The notes under the pieces were generated by a model that did no database searches, was not told where the DNA came from, and saw nothing but the letters and a program-made list of their open reading frames with translations. From Polynucleobacter meluiroseus (lineage in GTDB: Bacteria > Pseudomonadota > Gammaproteobacteria > Burkholderiales > Burkholderiaceae), in contig CAMDKY010000012.1 in the NCBI GenBank assembly GCA_945901245.1, positions 1 through 43,350 on the forward strand: DNA of 43,350 bases, in the 5' to 3' direction. Of the stretch, positions 15,822 to 23,792 are shown in pieces; the stretch's first letter is position 1; every line of letters begins with the position of its first letter. Made by a program: the position numbers and the translations under genes.

Positions 15822-16601
15822 TTAATGAATAAGGAAGGACAACATACTAATCGAGCCCATTTCAATGCCATTGGTAATGATTTCAAGCTGCTCGTCTTCC
15901 CTCTGAAGCGCTAAAGGGTACAAGGCAGGCCAATAGTGCTCTGGGGTCGGAATCGATAATCGCGCCGCATGACCTGCCCTTTGCCACTCCAACACAGGAG
16001 GGTGCTGCTTAGCTAAGATTTGGCTCGTAAAAAACTGATTGAACTCAATAGCCCATGGGAGTGGAACCGCATCCGCATCCCATTCGATTAAGCGCAAATT
16101 ATGGACAATGTTTCCGCTGCCCAGAATAAGGATGTTTTCATCGCGCAAGGGGGCTAATTGTTTGGCTAACGTGTAGTGCTCCTCTGCACTAAGCGATCCA
16201 TCGAGACTGAGCTGCACGACTGGGACATCGGCGCGCGGATACAGGTAGTGCAATACCGACCATGCACCGTGATCTATGCCCCATTCGTGCTCCTCTAAAA
16301 CCACCGCCTGACTCATCAAGTCGCGGACGCGATAGGCTAAAGCTGGGCTGCCCGGTGCCGGATATTGAATATCCAATAACGCTTCAGGGAAGCCACTAAA
16401 GTCATGAATGGTTTTAGGCTTTGGCATGGCCGTAAGCCAAGTGCCTCGGGTCAGCCAGTGGGCTGATATAACTAAGATGGCATCGGGTTTTTGCAGGCGC
16501 TTACCAAGGGATGCCCATGCCGCAGTGTGGCGATTTGGCTTTAGGGCATACATCGGGCTACCATGCCCAATGAAAACGGTGGGCTGGCGGTACTGGCTCA
16601 T
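15822..16601 (-). CDS. ygiD: DODA-type extradiol dioxygenase
   Basis: A 259 aa class III extradiol dioxygenase (4,5-DOPA dioxygenase family). Zinc ligands are likely H13 in FIGHGSP and H48 in ISAHW, with H167 in GSGNIVHNLR; the acidic/His pair in GIDHGAW is also conserved. The E. coli relative YgiD converts L-DOPA to a muconate semialdehyde, but natural substrates in bacteria are mostly unknown. Length is standard. It precedes crcB in the same direction. Confidence 0.87.
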   Translation of the reverse strand: MSQYRQPTVFIGHGSPMYALKPNRHTAAWASLGKRLQKPDAILVISAHWLTRGTWLTAMPKPKTIHDFSGFPEALLDIQYPAPGSPALAYRVRDLMSQAVVLEEHEWGIDHGAWSVLHYLYPRADVPVVQLSLDGSLSAEEHYTLAKQLAPLRDENILILGSGNIVHNLRLIEWDADAVPLPWAIEFNQFFTSQILAKQHPPVLEWQRAGHAARLSIPTPEHYWPALYPLALQREDEQLEIITNGIEMGSISMLSFLIH

Positions 16602-16665
16602 TTCAAGCGCGGGGTGCGCATGAATTCAAATTGGGTGGAATGAATGCCAAACGGCAGGCTGCAAC

Positions 16666-16803
16666 TTAACCAAATACATAACCAATGTGCGCAGCAACCA
16701 GTGCAAACAGAATTGCCAAGCTGGTTGCAACGGCCAGCATAACAATTAGGGTAATGATCTTTTTATTGATCTCGTCTTTACTTTCCTTGTGCCACTCATT
16801 CAT
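16666..16803 (-). CDS. 45-aa single-membrane-segment protein
   Basis: A small gene found by reading the minus strand. It has a charged start (MNEWHKESKDEINKK) and then one hydrophobic segment (about residues 16-44, IITLIVMLAVATSLAILF onwards), giving a probable inner-membrane protein with its N-terminus in the cytoplasm. AAGGA lies about 7 bases before the ATG. I do not recognise the family. The good ribosome binding site and clean hydrophobic segment support it as real. Confidence 0.6.
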   Translation of the reverse strand: MNEWHKESKDEINKKIITLIVMLAVATSLAILFALVAAHIGYVFG

Positions 16804-16896
16804 GACTCATCCTTATGAAATACCTACTGAAGGCATTGATTGGTTTGCCGTAATTATCCACCATCTGAGCTCGGGTCAGAGGGAGTTTGGGCCTAC

Positions 16897-17064
16897 TTAA
16901 CGTCCGCGGCCAGCTTTGCGCATCATGCCTTTGCCACCACCAAAACCACTGGGCGGCTTTCCGCCCGCGCCTTGAGGGCCTTTTCCTGCTGGCGGCCGTG
17001 CTGGCGGTTTAGCGATCACTGGACGGGCTGGGGTCTTCGCAGCGGGTTTTTTTTCTTCAGTCAC
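16897..17064 (-). CDS. 55-aa basic Lys/Pro/Gly-rich protein
   Basis: A small gene with a GTG start at 17064 and AGGAG 7 bases upstream. The product is strongly basic and low in complexity: TEEKKPAAKTPARPVIAKPP, then PPAGKGPQGAGGKPPSG, then FGGGKGMMRKAGRGR. It has no predicted membrane segment or folded domain and would be disordered, possibly a nucleic-acid or ribosome-binding peptide. It diverges from the site-2 protease gene (start codons 29 bases apart) and lies upstream of the 45-aa membrane gene. I do not recognise it. A long plus-strand reading frame across it is probably its shadow. Confidence 0.6.
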   Translation of the reverse strand: MTEEKKPAAKTPARPVIAKPPARPPAGKGPQGAGGKPPSGFGGGKGMMRKAGRGR

Positions 17065-17092
17065 GATGGGCTCCTGTGGATATCATGTTGTC

Positions 17093-17755
17093 ATGATAAG
17101 TGCCTTTTCAATAGAAGCAATAGCTGTCAACGCAATTCCGTTGATTTTGGCTATCACCATTCATGAGGCTGCGCACGGTTACATTGCCAAACGGCTGGGG
17201 GACAATACCGCTTACCTGCTCGGAAGGGTGACCTTAAACCCCTTGAAACACATTGATTTGGTGGGTACCCTAGTCATTCCATTGGCCTTAATTCTGCTGA
17301 ATTCGGGCTTTTTAATTGGTTATGCCAAGCCCGTTCCCGTGCGCTTTGATCGACTCAAAAACCCTAAAATCGACATGATTTGGGTTGCCCTCGCCGGCCC
17401 AGGCTCCAACTTTATTCAAGCGATTATCTGGGCCACCCTCTGGTTTATGCCGCAACTGCTGGGCATCGATGAGCCCTATTTGGGGGCGGCTGCCAAAGCG
17501 GGGGTGATGTGGAACATCAGCCTCCTCGTCTTTAATCTATTGCCGATTCCGCCGATGGATGGTGGGCGAGTGCTAACCGGCCTATTGCCTTACCGCCAAG
17601 CAGTGACTTTTAGCCGAATTGAACCTTGGGGCTTTTTTATTGTCTTGGGCCTAGCCCTCAGCGGATTGATTGGTGTTTGGTGGATGCAGCCCTTAAGCGG
17701 CTTCTTTTTGTCGATCATCCGTTATTTGATGTGGCCCCTGCAGCACTTGTTATAA
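17093..17755 (+). CDS. Site-2 protease family membrane metalloprotease
   Basis: A 220 aa M50-family intramembrane zinc protease, the short form common in betaproteobacteria. HEAAH at residues 24-28 is the zinc motif, within the first membrane segment, and the third ligand Asp is in NLLPIPPMDGG near 156. GYAKPVPVRFDRLKNP is also typical of the family. The ATG at 17093 is chosen from the family start (about 23 residues before HExxH). Substrate is unknown. It diverges from the 55-aa basic gene. Confidence 0.9.
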   Translation: MISAFSIEAIAVNAIPLILAITIHEAAHGYIAKRLGDNTAYLLGRVTLNPLKHIDLVGTLVIPLALILLNSGFLIGYAKPVPVRFDRLKNPKIDMIWVALAGPGSNFIQAIIWATLWFMPQLLGIDEPYLGAAAKAGVMWNISLLVFNLLPIPPMDGGRVLTGLLPYRQAVTFSRIEPWGFFIVLGLALSGLIGVWWMQPLSGFFLSIIRYLMWPLQHLL

Positions 17756-17839
17756 AAAAGCGGTTTCAGTCGCCTAAAAAAGCAAGTAAGTCGGTTATGC
17801 TGTTTCAGTACATCCCTTTTCTATTTATTAGGAGTTCCC

Positions 17840-18307
17840 ATGTCCCTTAAGCCGCTTCCTACTACCGCTAGCCTAAGCATATTGGCCGCATCCCTTGCTT
17901 TGATTACTGCAAGCCCCGCTTTCGCACAGTTTCAAAAAGCAGAAGATGCGATTAAATACCGTCAAAGCACATTCAGTGTGATGGCAACCCATTTCAGTCG
18001 AATTGGCGCAGTTGTTAAGGGCGAAGTGCCTTACAACAAAGAAGATGTTGCTAAAAATGCAGCCATCATTGCCACACTATCGAGCCTGCCTTGGCAAGCC
18101 TTTGGACCCGGCACCGAGGGTGGTAAGGCCCAACCAGCAATTTGGACTGAGGCTGCTAAATTTAAAGCAGGATCAGAGAAAATGCAGACTGCGGTTGCCG
18201 AACTCAATCAGGCAGCACAGTCAGGCAATCTGGAGAGCATCAAAAAAGCATTTAGTGCTACTGGGCAAACCTGCAAAGCCTGTCACGATGACTTTAGAAA
18301 GAAATAA
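17840..18307 (+). CDS. Cytochrome c' (class II cytochrome c)
   Basis: A 155 aa periplasmic heme protein with a signal peptide (cleavage near AFAQ, residue 30) and a C-terminal heme-binding CKACH at 145-149, the typical place for four-helix cytochrome c'. Members bind NO or transfer electrons. AGGAG lies before the ATG. It needs the Ccm system encoded at 29625-36193. Its 3' end overlaps the convergent cytochrome b561 gene by 14 bases, and such cytochromes are often electron partners. Confidence 0.92.
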   Translation: MSLKPLPTTASLSILAASLALITASPAFAQFQKAEDAIKYRQSTFSVMATHFSRIGAVVKGEVPYNKEDVAKNAAIIATLSSLPWQAFGPGTEGGKAQPAIWTEAAKFKAGSEKMQTAVAELNQAAQSGNLESIKKAFSATGQTCKACHDDFRKK

Positions 18308-18983
18308 TTCCTAGGGCATAAAGCAGCAGTAAAGCGATTGCACACAGCGATACCAATGCGGTGAGTCGCTGGGGTGCGCCATCTTTAGAGGCAAGGAGTG
18401 CTGAAGCAGGTAGGCCCTTACCATCGCGCTCCACATCAAGCTCTTTATCACCCTGAATCATCGGTAATATTAAAGACTCACGCTTTACCCATTGGTGATA
18501 CCCAATCGCAAGCAGGTGCAGACCAATTAATCCAAAGAGGATGTTGGAATTGAAGGCATGAATGCTGCTGATTAAACTCACAGTAGCATTCGATACATAC
18601 TTGGCAAGCGGCCCTTGAAAGGCAATGTCATCATCCGTAAATAGGCCGGTGCTGGCTTGTATACCCACCACCAGCAATAAAGCGATCACCGATAAACTGC
18701 CCAAGGGGTTGTGGCCCAGACCGCTACCTACCTTACCACCCAGAAAGGCAATCAAGCGCTGTGGGCTCGGAACAAAGGTCGTGAAACGCGAGTGCACCGC
18801 GCCAATAAATCCCCATAGCACCCGAAATAAAACCAAACTCAATGCGGCATAGCCACAGTAAGCGTGCCATTGCATCCAATAGCCGCCGATATTGACGCAG
18901 ATCACCGCGCCCGCAATGCAGATAACCAGAAACCAATGAAACAGCCTGGTGGGTAAATCCCAAATGCGCAGGGGTTTTTTCAT
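18294..18983 (-). CDS. Cytochrome b561-type membrane protein
   Basis: A 229 aa membrane b-type cytochrome (Ni-Fe hydrogenase b-subunit/thiosulfate reductase-like family) with four core membrane segments and a fifth near the C-terminus. Heme-ligand His candidates are in LPTRLFHWFLV, QWHAYCGYA, and IGLHLLAIGYHQW. Such proteins pass electrons between quinol and a periplasmic cytochrome c. Location next to a cytochrome c' gene supports that, although the two genes are on opposite strands and overlap at their ends. Confidence 0.88.
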   Translation of the reverse strand: MKKPLRIWDLPTRLFHWFLVICIAGAVICVNIGGYWMQWHAYCGYAALSLVLFRVLWGFIGAVHSRFTTFVPSPQRLIAFLGGKVGSGLGHNPLGSLSVIALLLVVGIQASTGLFTDDDIAFQGPLAKYVSNATVSLISSIHAFNSNILFGLIGLHLLAIGYHQWVKRESLILPMIQGDKELDVERDGKGLPASALLASKDGAPQRLTALVSLCAIALLLLYALGIISF

Positions 18984-19044
18984 AAAGAAAAGAATAAAGC
19001 AATCCCACAGCCAATACTAGCCATGGGACTCATGATGCGATGCC

Positions 19045-19986
19045 TTAATCGATCTTTGGCAACTCTTTTTGAATGATCTTTAAGCCCTCGCGCAAAATAG
19101 AGTCATAGCGGTTGCGCTCAGCACGAATGGTTTCTGGATTCCATTCAAAAAAGCCTTCGCCAGTCTTCATGCCTAGCTTGCCGCTTTTAACGCGATCACC
19201 TAAACTTTTTGCGATATTGGGTGAATTATTGAGTGAAGGATAAATACTCGCCCCTGCTGCAGCATGAATCTCTAAGCCTGCATGGTCGCGCTGCATTACT
19301 GGGCCAGCTGCGAGGTAGCGGAAACCAAAACCAAAGCGGACGGCTTTATCGATGTCCTCTGGTGTAGCAATACCTTCGTCGATTAGATAAAACGCCTCGC
19401 GCGAGAGCGCATGCTGCAAGCGGTTAGCCAAAAATCCATGCAAGTCTTTTTTCACCATCACCGGTACCATGCCGCAGGCTGTCATCAAACGCGACAAACT
19501 CTCGGCCACCATCTTGGCGGTCTTCTCGCCACAAACAACTTCAACGCAGGGTACGATGTGCGCCGGCATAAAGAAATGCAAGCCAATCATCCGAGCTGCG
19601 GTTTTGAGACCATCGGCGATTTCACTAATCGGAAAGCTGGAACTATTGCTAGCCAATACCGTTTCAGGTTTGCACCGCTTCTCCAGCTCAGCAAAAAGCG
19701 ATTGCTTTAAGTCGAGTCGCTCGGGGATGCACTCAATCACCAAATCCACATCGGCCCAATCGACCTCATCCAGAGAGCCAGCCACGGTCAGCAAATGAAT
19801 GCGATTTTCATAACCCAACTCAGTCATGGCGTTCGCAAAATAATTGGGTAGGTGCGCACGACGCTCGGTGGTCAGCTCAACTACTTGCGTGGCGCAGCCG
19901 CCACGCGCGCATACGGCAGCAACATCGGCGCCCATGGTGCCGCCACCGATAATCACTACCTTCGTTTCTGCCGGAGTAAACAGCAT
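19045..19986 (-). CDS. 3-hydroxyacyl-CoA dehydrogenase-family NAD enzyme
   Basis: A 313 aa two-domain dehydrogenase: Rossmann motif IGGGTMGAD (residues 13-21) and the catalytic His-Glu pair in GLHFFMPAHIVPCVEV (H137, E149). In fatty-acid HADs the stretch is usually HFFNP; Met replaces Asn here, as in a side group that may act on hydroxy acids such as L-gulonate or carnitine. It is translated right after the IlvD/Edd gene (stop and start separated by one base), which links it to sugar-acid catabolism rather than beta-oxidation. Exact substrate unknown. Confidence 0.82.
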   Translation of the reverse strand: MLFTPAETKVVIIGGGTMGADVAAVCARGGCATQVVELTTERRAHLPNYFANAMTELGYENRIHLLTVAGSLDEVDWADVDLVIECIPERLDLKQSLFAELEKRCKPETVLASNSSSFPISEIADGLKTAARMIGLHFFMPAHIVPCVEVVCGEKTAKMVAESLSRLMTACGMVPVMVKKDLHGFLANRLQHALSREAFYLIDEGIATPEDIDKAVRFGFGFRYLAAGPVMQRDHAGLEIHAAAGASIYPSLNNSPNIAKSLGDRVKSGKLGMKTGEGFFEWNPETIRAERNRYDSILREGLKIIQKELPKID

Positions 19987-19987
19987 C

Positions 19988-21757
19988 TTATTTTCCTTTC
20001 AGCACGGGTGCAGTACGCGTTGCCGCTGGCACCATAAAATCAAAATCACACCCAATATCAGCTTGGGTAACGGTGGTTTGGTAAAGGCGCCGATACCCTG
20101 TGGCGGGGATATTTAAGCGCACGGCGGGCGGAGCTAATTCAGCCAGGCGGCGCGCAATTTCTGCATCATCTACTAACAATTCAATGCGGCGTGCATCCAC
20201 ATCCAATTCAATCACATCGCCATTACGTACAATCGCTAACGGGCCATTTTCGGCCGACTCGGGGGTAATGTGCAGCACGATCGTGCCAAATGCCGTACCA
20301 CTCATGCGCGCATCGGAGATCCGCACCATGTCTTTGACTCCCGCCTGCGCCAGCTTTTTAGGGATTGGCAAATAGCCTGCCTCTGGCATGCCGGGCGCCC
20401 CTTTGGGGCCCGCATTTTGCAAAACCAGAACGTCGTCCGCCTTCACATCCAAATCATCTCGATCTATGCGCAGCGCTAAATCTTCCAGTGAACTAAACAC
20501 CACTGCGCGGCCACGGTGCTTGAGTAAGGCCGGCGATGCGGCAGAGTGTTTAATCACGGCACCACGCGGCGCTAAATTGCCTTTTAATACAGCTAAACCG
20601 CCAACCGGGAAAATCGGCTCTTGCGCAATCCGGATGACTTTGCGGTTACGTGTCACGGGGGCAGCATCAATCTCTTCGCCTAAGGTTCTACCACTGACGG
20701 TCATGCAATCCAAGTATAGAAGGGGCTTTAGCTCACGCAATACCGCCATCAGTCCACCGTCTTCATTGAGGTGTTCCATATAATGCATGCCGCTGGGCTT
20801 TAAATCGACCAGCACTGGAACAGTACGGCCCAAACGATCAAATGCCTCAAGGTCAATTTTGACGCCCAAGCGTGCAGCAATCGCCGTGAAATGAATTAAG
20901 GCATTGGTTGAGCCGCCGATGGCATGCAGCACCGTCAAGGCATTCGTCAGCGACTCCAAAGTCAAGATGCGTGCCGGTGTTAACGCTTGCTCCGAGGACA
21001 TCTGCGCCAACTCCACTGCCCTGCGTCCTGTGAGTTCAGCCAAGCGAAAGCGTTCGGCCATCACGGCGGGTACTGCGGCGGTTCCAGGCAGGCTCATACC
21101 GGCTGCCTCGACCATACAGGCGATGGTGCTAGCCGTGCCCATCACCATACAGGTGCCGGTAGTGGGAGCGAGTTTTTCATTCACGGCATCGATTTCAGCT
21201 TGATCAATTTCATTGGCGCGGAACTTGGCCCAATAGCGACGGCAATCAGTGCACGCACCTAAGCGATCACCCTGATAGGTGGTGGTCAACATCGGTCCGG
21301 TTGGAATCGAGATGACGGGTACATCAACACTGGCGGCGCCCATTAGTTGCGCCGGTATGGTCTTATCGCAACCGCCAATCAAGATGACCGCATCGACGGG
21401 CTGGGCGCGCATCATCTCTTCGGTATCGAGCGCCATCAAATTACGCAAATACATACTAGTTGGAAAAGCAAAGGATTCATGTACCGATATGGTCGGAAAA
21501 ACCATCGGCATGCCGCCAGCTTGCATCACACCGCGTTTAGCCGCCTCGATCATTTGCGGGACATTGCCATGACAAGGATTGAAATCACTAAACGTATTTG
21601 TGATTCCAATGATGGGTCGGTCGAGCGCGCTATCGCTAAAGCCCATGGCTTTAATAAAAGCCTTTCGCAAAAATAGGGAAAAACCAGCATCGCCGTAACG
21701 GGTTAGGCCCTTACGCATTCCGCTTGGCTTGTCATTTTGATTGGCTGAATTGCTCAA
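19988..21757 (-). CDS. IlvD/Edd-family sugar-acid dehydratase
   Basis: A 589 aa dehydratase that removes water from a polyhydroxy acid to give a 2-keto-3-deoxy acid. The three Fe-S ligand cysteines are C62 (NPCHGN), C130 (GGCDKT) and C203 (TGTCMVMGTAS), in the pattern of pentonate dehydratases with a [2Fe-2S] cluster. It could be the branched-chain enzyme IlvD, but the neighbours (lyase, TRAP transporter, enolase enzyme) favour a sugar acid. The likely start is TTG at 21757, with AGGA 7 bases upstream; an ATG at residue 14 (21718) is the alternative. Confidence 0.85.
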   Translation of the reverse strand: MSNSANQNDKPSGMRKGLTRYGDAGFSLFLRKAFIKAMGFSDSALDRPIIGITNTFSDFNPCHGNVPQMIEAAKRGVMQAGGMPMVFPTISVHESFAFPTSMYLRNLMALDTEEMMRAQPVDAVILIGGCDKTIPAQLMGAASVDVPVISIPTGPMLTTTYQGDRLGACTDCRRYWAKFRANEIDQAEIDAVNEKLAPTTGTCMVMGTASTIACMVEAAGMSLPGTAAVPAVMAERFRLAELTGRRAVELAQMSSEQALTPARILTLESLTNALTVLHAIGGSTNALIHFTAIAARLGVKIDLEAFDRLGRTVPVLVDLKPSGMHYMEHLNEDGGLMAVLRELKPLLYLDCMTVSGRTLGEEIDAAPVTRNRKVIRIAQEPIFPVGGLAVLKGNLAPRGAVIKHSAASPALLKHRGRAVVFSSLEDLALRIDRDDLDVKADDVLVLQNAGPKGAPGMPEAGYLPIPKKLAQAGVKDMVRISDARMSGTAFGTIVLHITPESAENGPLAIVRNGDVIELDVDARRIELLVDDAEIARRLAELAPPAVRLNIPATGYRRLYQTTVTQADIGCDFDFMVPAATRTAPVLKGK

Positions 21758-21786
21758 GGGGGGTTCCTGTTGATATCGGTTTGAGA

Positions 21787-21812
21787 AAGTGGTGAATTTG
21801 TTAAATCCACTT
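21787..21812. promoter_or_regulatory. Inverted repeat between divergent catabolic genes
   Basis: AAGTGG (21787-21792) and CCACTT (21807-21812) flank a quasi-symmetric ATTTGTTAAAT in the 93-base gap between the IlvD/Edd gene and the 2-hydroxyacid dehydrogenase gene. A shared operator that controls both directions is plausible. TTGTTA followed 18 bases later by CATTAT could be the plus-strand promoter, which would overlap it. All of this is by pattern only. Confidence 0.35.
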
Positions 21813-21850
21813 ACAATGGTGCATTATTTCAATAAAAACAGTAGTGAGAC

Positions 21851-22777
21851 ATGATCCCCGTCAATTCGGTGTTGCAGGTCGGTTCGTTTCCGGAAATTAT
21901 GCAAGCGGAAATCAACCAACGTCTGAAAACAGTGCAGTTAGTCGATCCCCATGAGCCAGTTCCTGCTGGCCCCTATGAGGCCATCCTAACGCGCTCCAAC
22001 ACCCTCATTCCCGAAAGCCTTCTTCAGCAAATTCCAAGCTTGAAGGTAATCGCCTGCTGCGGAGTTGGTTACGACAATCTCCCCTTAGATTACCTGAAGA
22101 CCCATGGCATTCAGGCAAGCACTACGCCTGGCGTTCTGAATGATGCCGTTTGCGAACTAGGCATTGGCCTCCTCTTTGCTTTGCTGCGTCGTCTACCTGA
22201 CGCCGACCGATTCGTTCGCTCTGGTGCATGGCAAGAGCAAGCCTTCCCTATTACGACCACCCTAGCTGGCAAAACCATTGGCATCGTAGGTTTAGGGCGA
22301 ATTGGCCAAGACCTAGCCAAACGCCTCGAGCCGTTTGGCGTCACCATTGCCTATACAGGGCCTAGCGCTAAAAAATGTGCTTACACCTTCTATAGCAGCG
22401 CCGTTGCGCTGGCCGAGGCAGCCGATGTGCTGATATTGACTTGCCCAGGAGGCCCTGAAACGGAGCGCATGATCGATGCGGCGGTCTTAAATGCCCTCGG
22501 ACCTAATGGGTATTTAATCAATATTGCGCGCGGTAGCGTCGTGGATGAATCAGCACTGATTTCTGCATTGCAGCAAAATCGCATCGCCGGAGCAGCACTC
22601 GACGTGTTTGAAAACGAGCCCCAGTTGAATTCCGCCTTCATCCCGCTCCATAATGTGGTGCTGAGCCCCCACATCGGCAGCGCTACCCGTGAAACGCGCC
22701 AAGCCATGACCCGTTTGGCAATTGATAACTTAGAAGCATTTTTTAACCACCGTCCTTTATTAACACCGATCCATTAG
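21851..22777 (+). CDS. D-2-hydroxyacid dehydrogenase
   Basis: A 308 aa D-isomer-specific NAD(P)-dependent dehydrogenase close to glyoxylate/hydroxypyruvate reductases. GLGRIG at 147-152 binds the cofactor; the catalytic triad is R227 (NIARGSV), E256 (ENEP) and H274 (LSPHIGSAT). TTPGVLNDAVCELGI is the usual hinge. It could reduce a 2-keto acid formed by the pathway or oxidise the imported acid. It is 14 bases before the DapA-family gene and separated from the IlvD/Edd gene by a divergent promoter region. Confidence 0.88.
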   Translation: MIPVNSVLQVGSFPEIMQAEINQRLKTVQLVDPHEPVPAGPYEAILTRSNTLIPESLLQQIPSLKVIACCGVGYDNLPLDYLKTHGIQASTTPGVLNDAVCELGIGLLFALLRRLPDADRFVRSGAWQEQAFPITTTLAGKTIGIVGLGRIGQDLAKRLEPFGVTIAYTGPSAKKCAYTFYSSAVALAEAADVLILTCPGGPETERMIDAAVLNALGPNGYLINIARGSVVDESALISALQQNRIAGAALDVFENEPQLNSAFIPLHNVVLSPHIGSATRETRQAMTRLAIDNLEAFFNHRPLLTPIH

Positions 22778-22791
22778 AAACCGGAGATCCC

Positions 22792-23715
22792 ATGTTGACC
22801 CCCAAGCCTTCCTCACTGTCCGCAGTTCTCTCACCTGTTATCACGCCATTTAATGCGGATGGTAGCCCTAATATTCAAAAGCTATTGAAGCAATGCAAAT
22901 GGCTTGAGGCGAATGGCGTTGGCCATGCTGTCTTTGGTACTAACTCTGAAGCCAATTCAATTTCTACCTTACAAAAGCTGCACGCACTCGATGAGCTGAT
23001 TCGAGGCGGACTGGATCCCGCGCACATGATGCCCGGTACCGGCGCTTGCTCGATTGATGCGGCAGTGCAAATGACCAAGGCAGCCGTAGACGCCAAATGC
23101 GGCGGGGTCTTGATGCTGCCGCCCTTCTATTACAAAGACATTTGCGATGATGGCTTATTTGCCTATTTTGCAGAGGTAATTGAAAAGGTGGGCGATCCAA
23201 AATTACAAATTTACATCTACAACATTCCACCCGTCACCAAGATTTCATTAAGCCTGGCACTGCTAGAGCGCCTCGTGAAGACCTATCCTAATACCGTTAT
23301 TGGCATGAAAGATAGCTCGGGCGATTGGGCTTACACCGAGTCGGTAATTAAGGTATTGGCTCCAGAAGGTTTCCGAGTCTATGCTGGCAGTGAAGTATTT
23401 TTAATGCGCACGATGCGTGCTGGCGGCGTCGGCTGCATCTCGGCAACAGCGAACGTAAACCCTAAGGCGATTGCCACTTTGACTGCAAACTGGCAAGCCG
23501 CTGGCGCAGACCAGCATCAAATCGAGTTAGATCAAGTTCGCGCCATCTTCCAAAAGTATCAAATGATCGCTGCCCTTAAAACGGCAGTAGCGCACTACAG
23601 CAAAGATGCCGACTGGCTGCGGATACGCCCACCTTTGGTGCCTTTAAGTGCCGATCAGCAAAAGAAATTAATCACCGAATTGGAGCAAATTCACTTCTCC
23701 ATGCCTGGTCTTTAA
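22792..23715 (+). CDS. DapA-family aldolase/dehydratase
   Basis: A 307 aa class I lyase of the dihydrodipicolinate synthase family. Schiff-base Lys is K173 (GMKDSSGDW) and the catalytic Tyr is Y143 (YIYNIPP). Where lysine-biosynthesis DapA has GTTGE, this protein has GTNSEANS, so it is probably a catabolic member, acting on a 2-keto-3-deoxy acid either by splitting it (giving pyruvate) or by dehydrating it. GGAGA precedes the ATG. It is co-directional with the TRAP genes 77 bases further on. Confidence 0.85.
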   Translation: MLTPKPSSLSAVLSPVITPFNADGSPNIQKLLKQCKWLEANGVGHAVFGTNSEANSISTLQKLHALDELIRGGLDPAHMMPGTGACSIDAAVQMTKAAVDAKCGGVLMLPPFYYKDICDDGLFAYFAEVIEKVGDPKLQIYIYNIPPVTKISLSLALLERLVKTYPNTVIGMKDSSGDWAYTESVIKVLAPEGFRVYAGSEVFLMRTMRAGGVGCISATANVNPKAIATLTANWQAAGADQHQIELDQVRAIFQKYQMIAALKTAVAHYSKDADWLRIRPPLVPLSADQQKKLITELEQIHFSMPGL

Positions 23716-23792
23716 GGAAGCAGTTGGATTTTTGCCAAATATAATGTTTACTTGCTACACCCTTTAACAAAACGTACTAGGAGATAACAAAA

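Noticed and set aside
15809..15886. N-terminal extension of crcB
   Set aside because: The extra 26 residues overlap the dioxygenase 3' end and are unlike CrcB; the shorter start gives the normal 125 aa.
16796..16864. 22-codon minus-strand frame overlapping the start of the 45-aa gene
   Set aside because: It could be a leader peptide but has no ribosome binding site and no special codon run.
16685..16900. Plus-strand reading frame of 71 codons in the gap before the site-2 protease
   Set aside because: It lies antisense to the 45-aa membrane gene, has no good ribosome binding site and no family pattern.
16840..17166. Plus-strand 108-codon frame across the start of the site-2 protease
   Set aside because: It overlaps the 55-aa basic gene in antisense and the protease start; its sequence looks like a shadow of the GC-rich low-complexity stretch.
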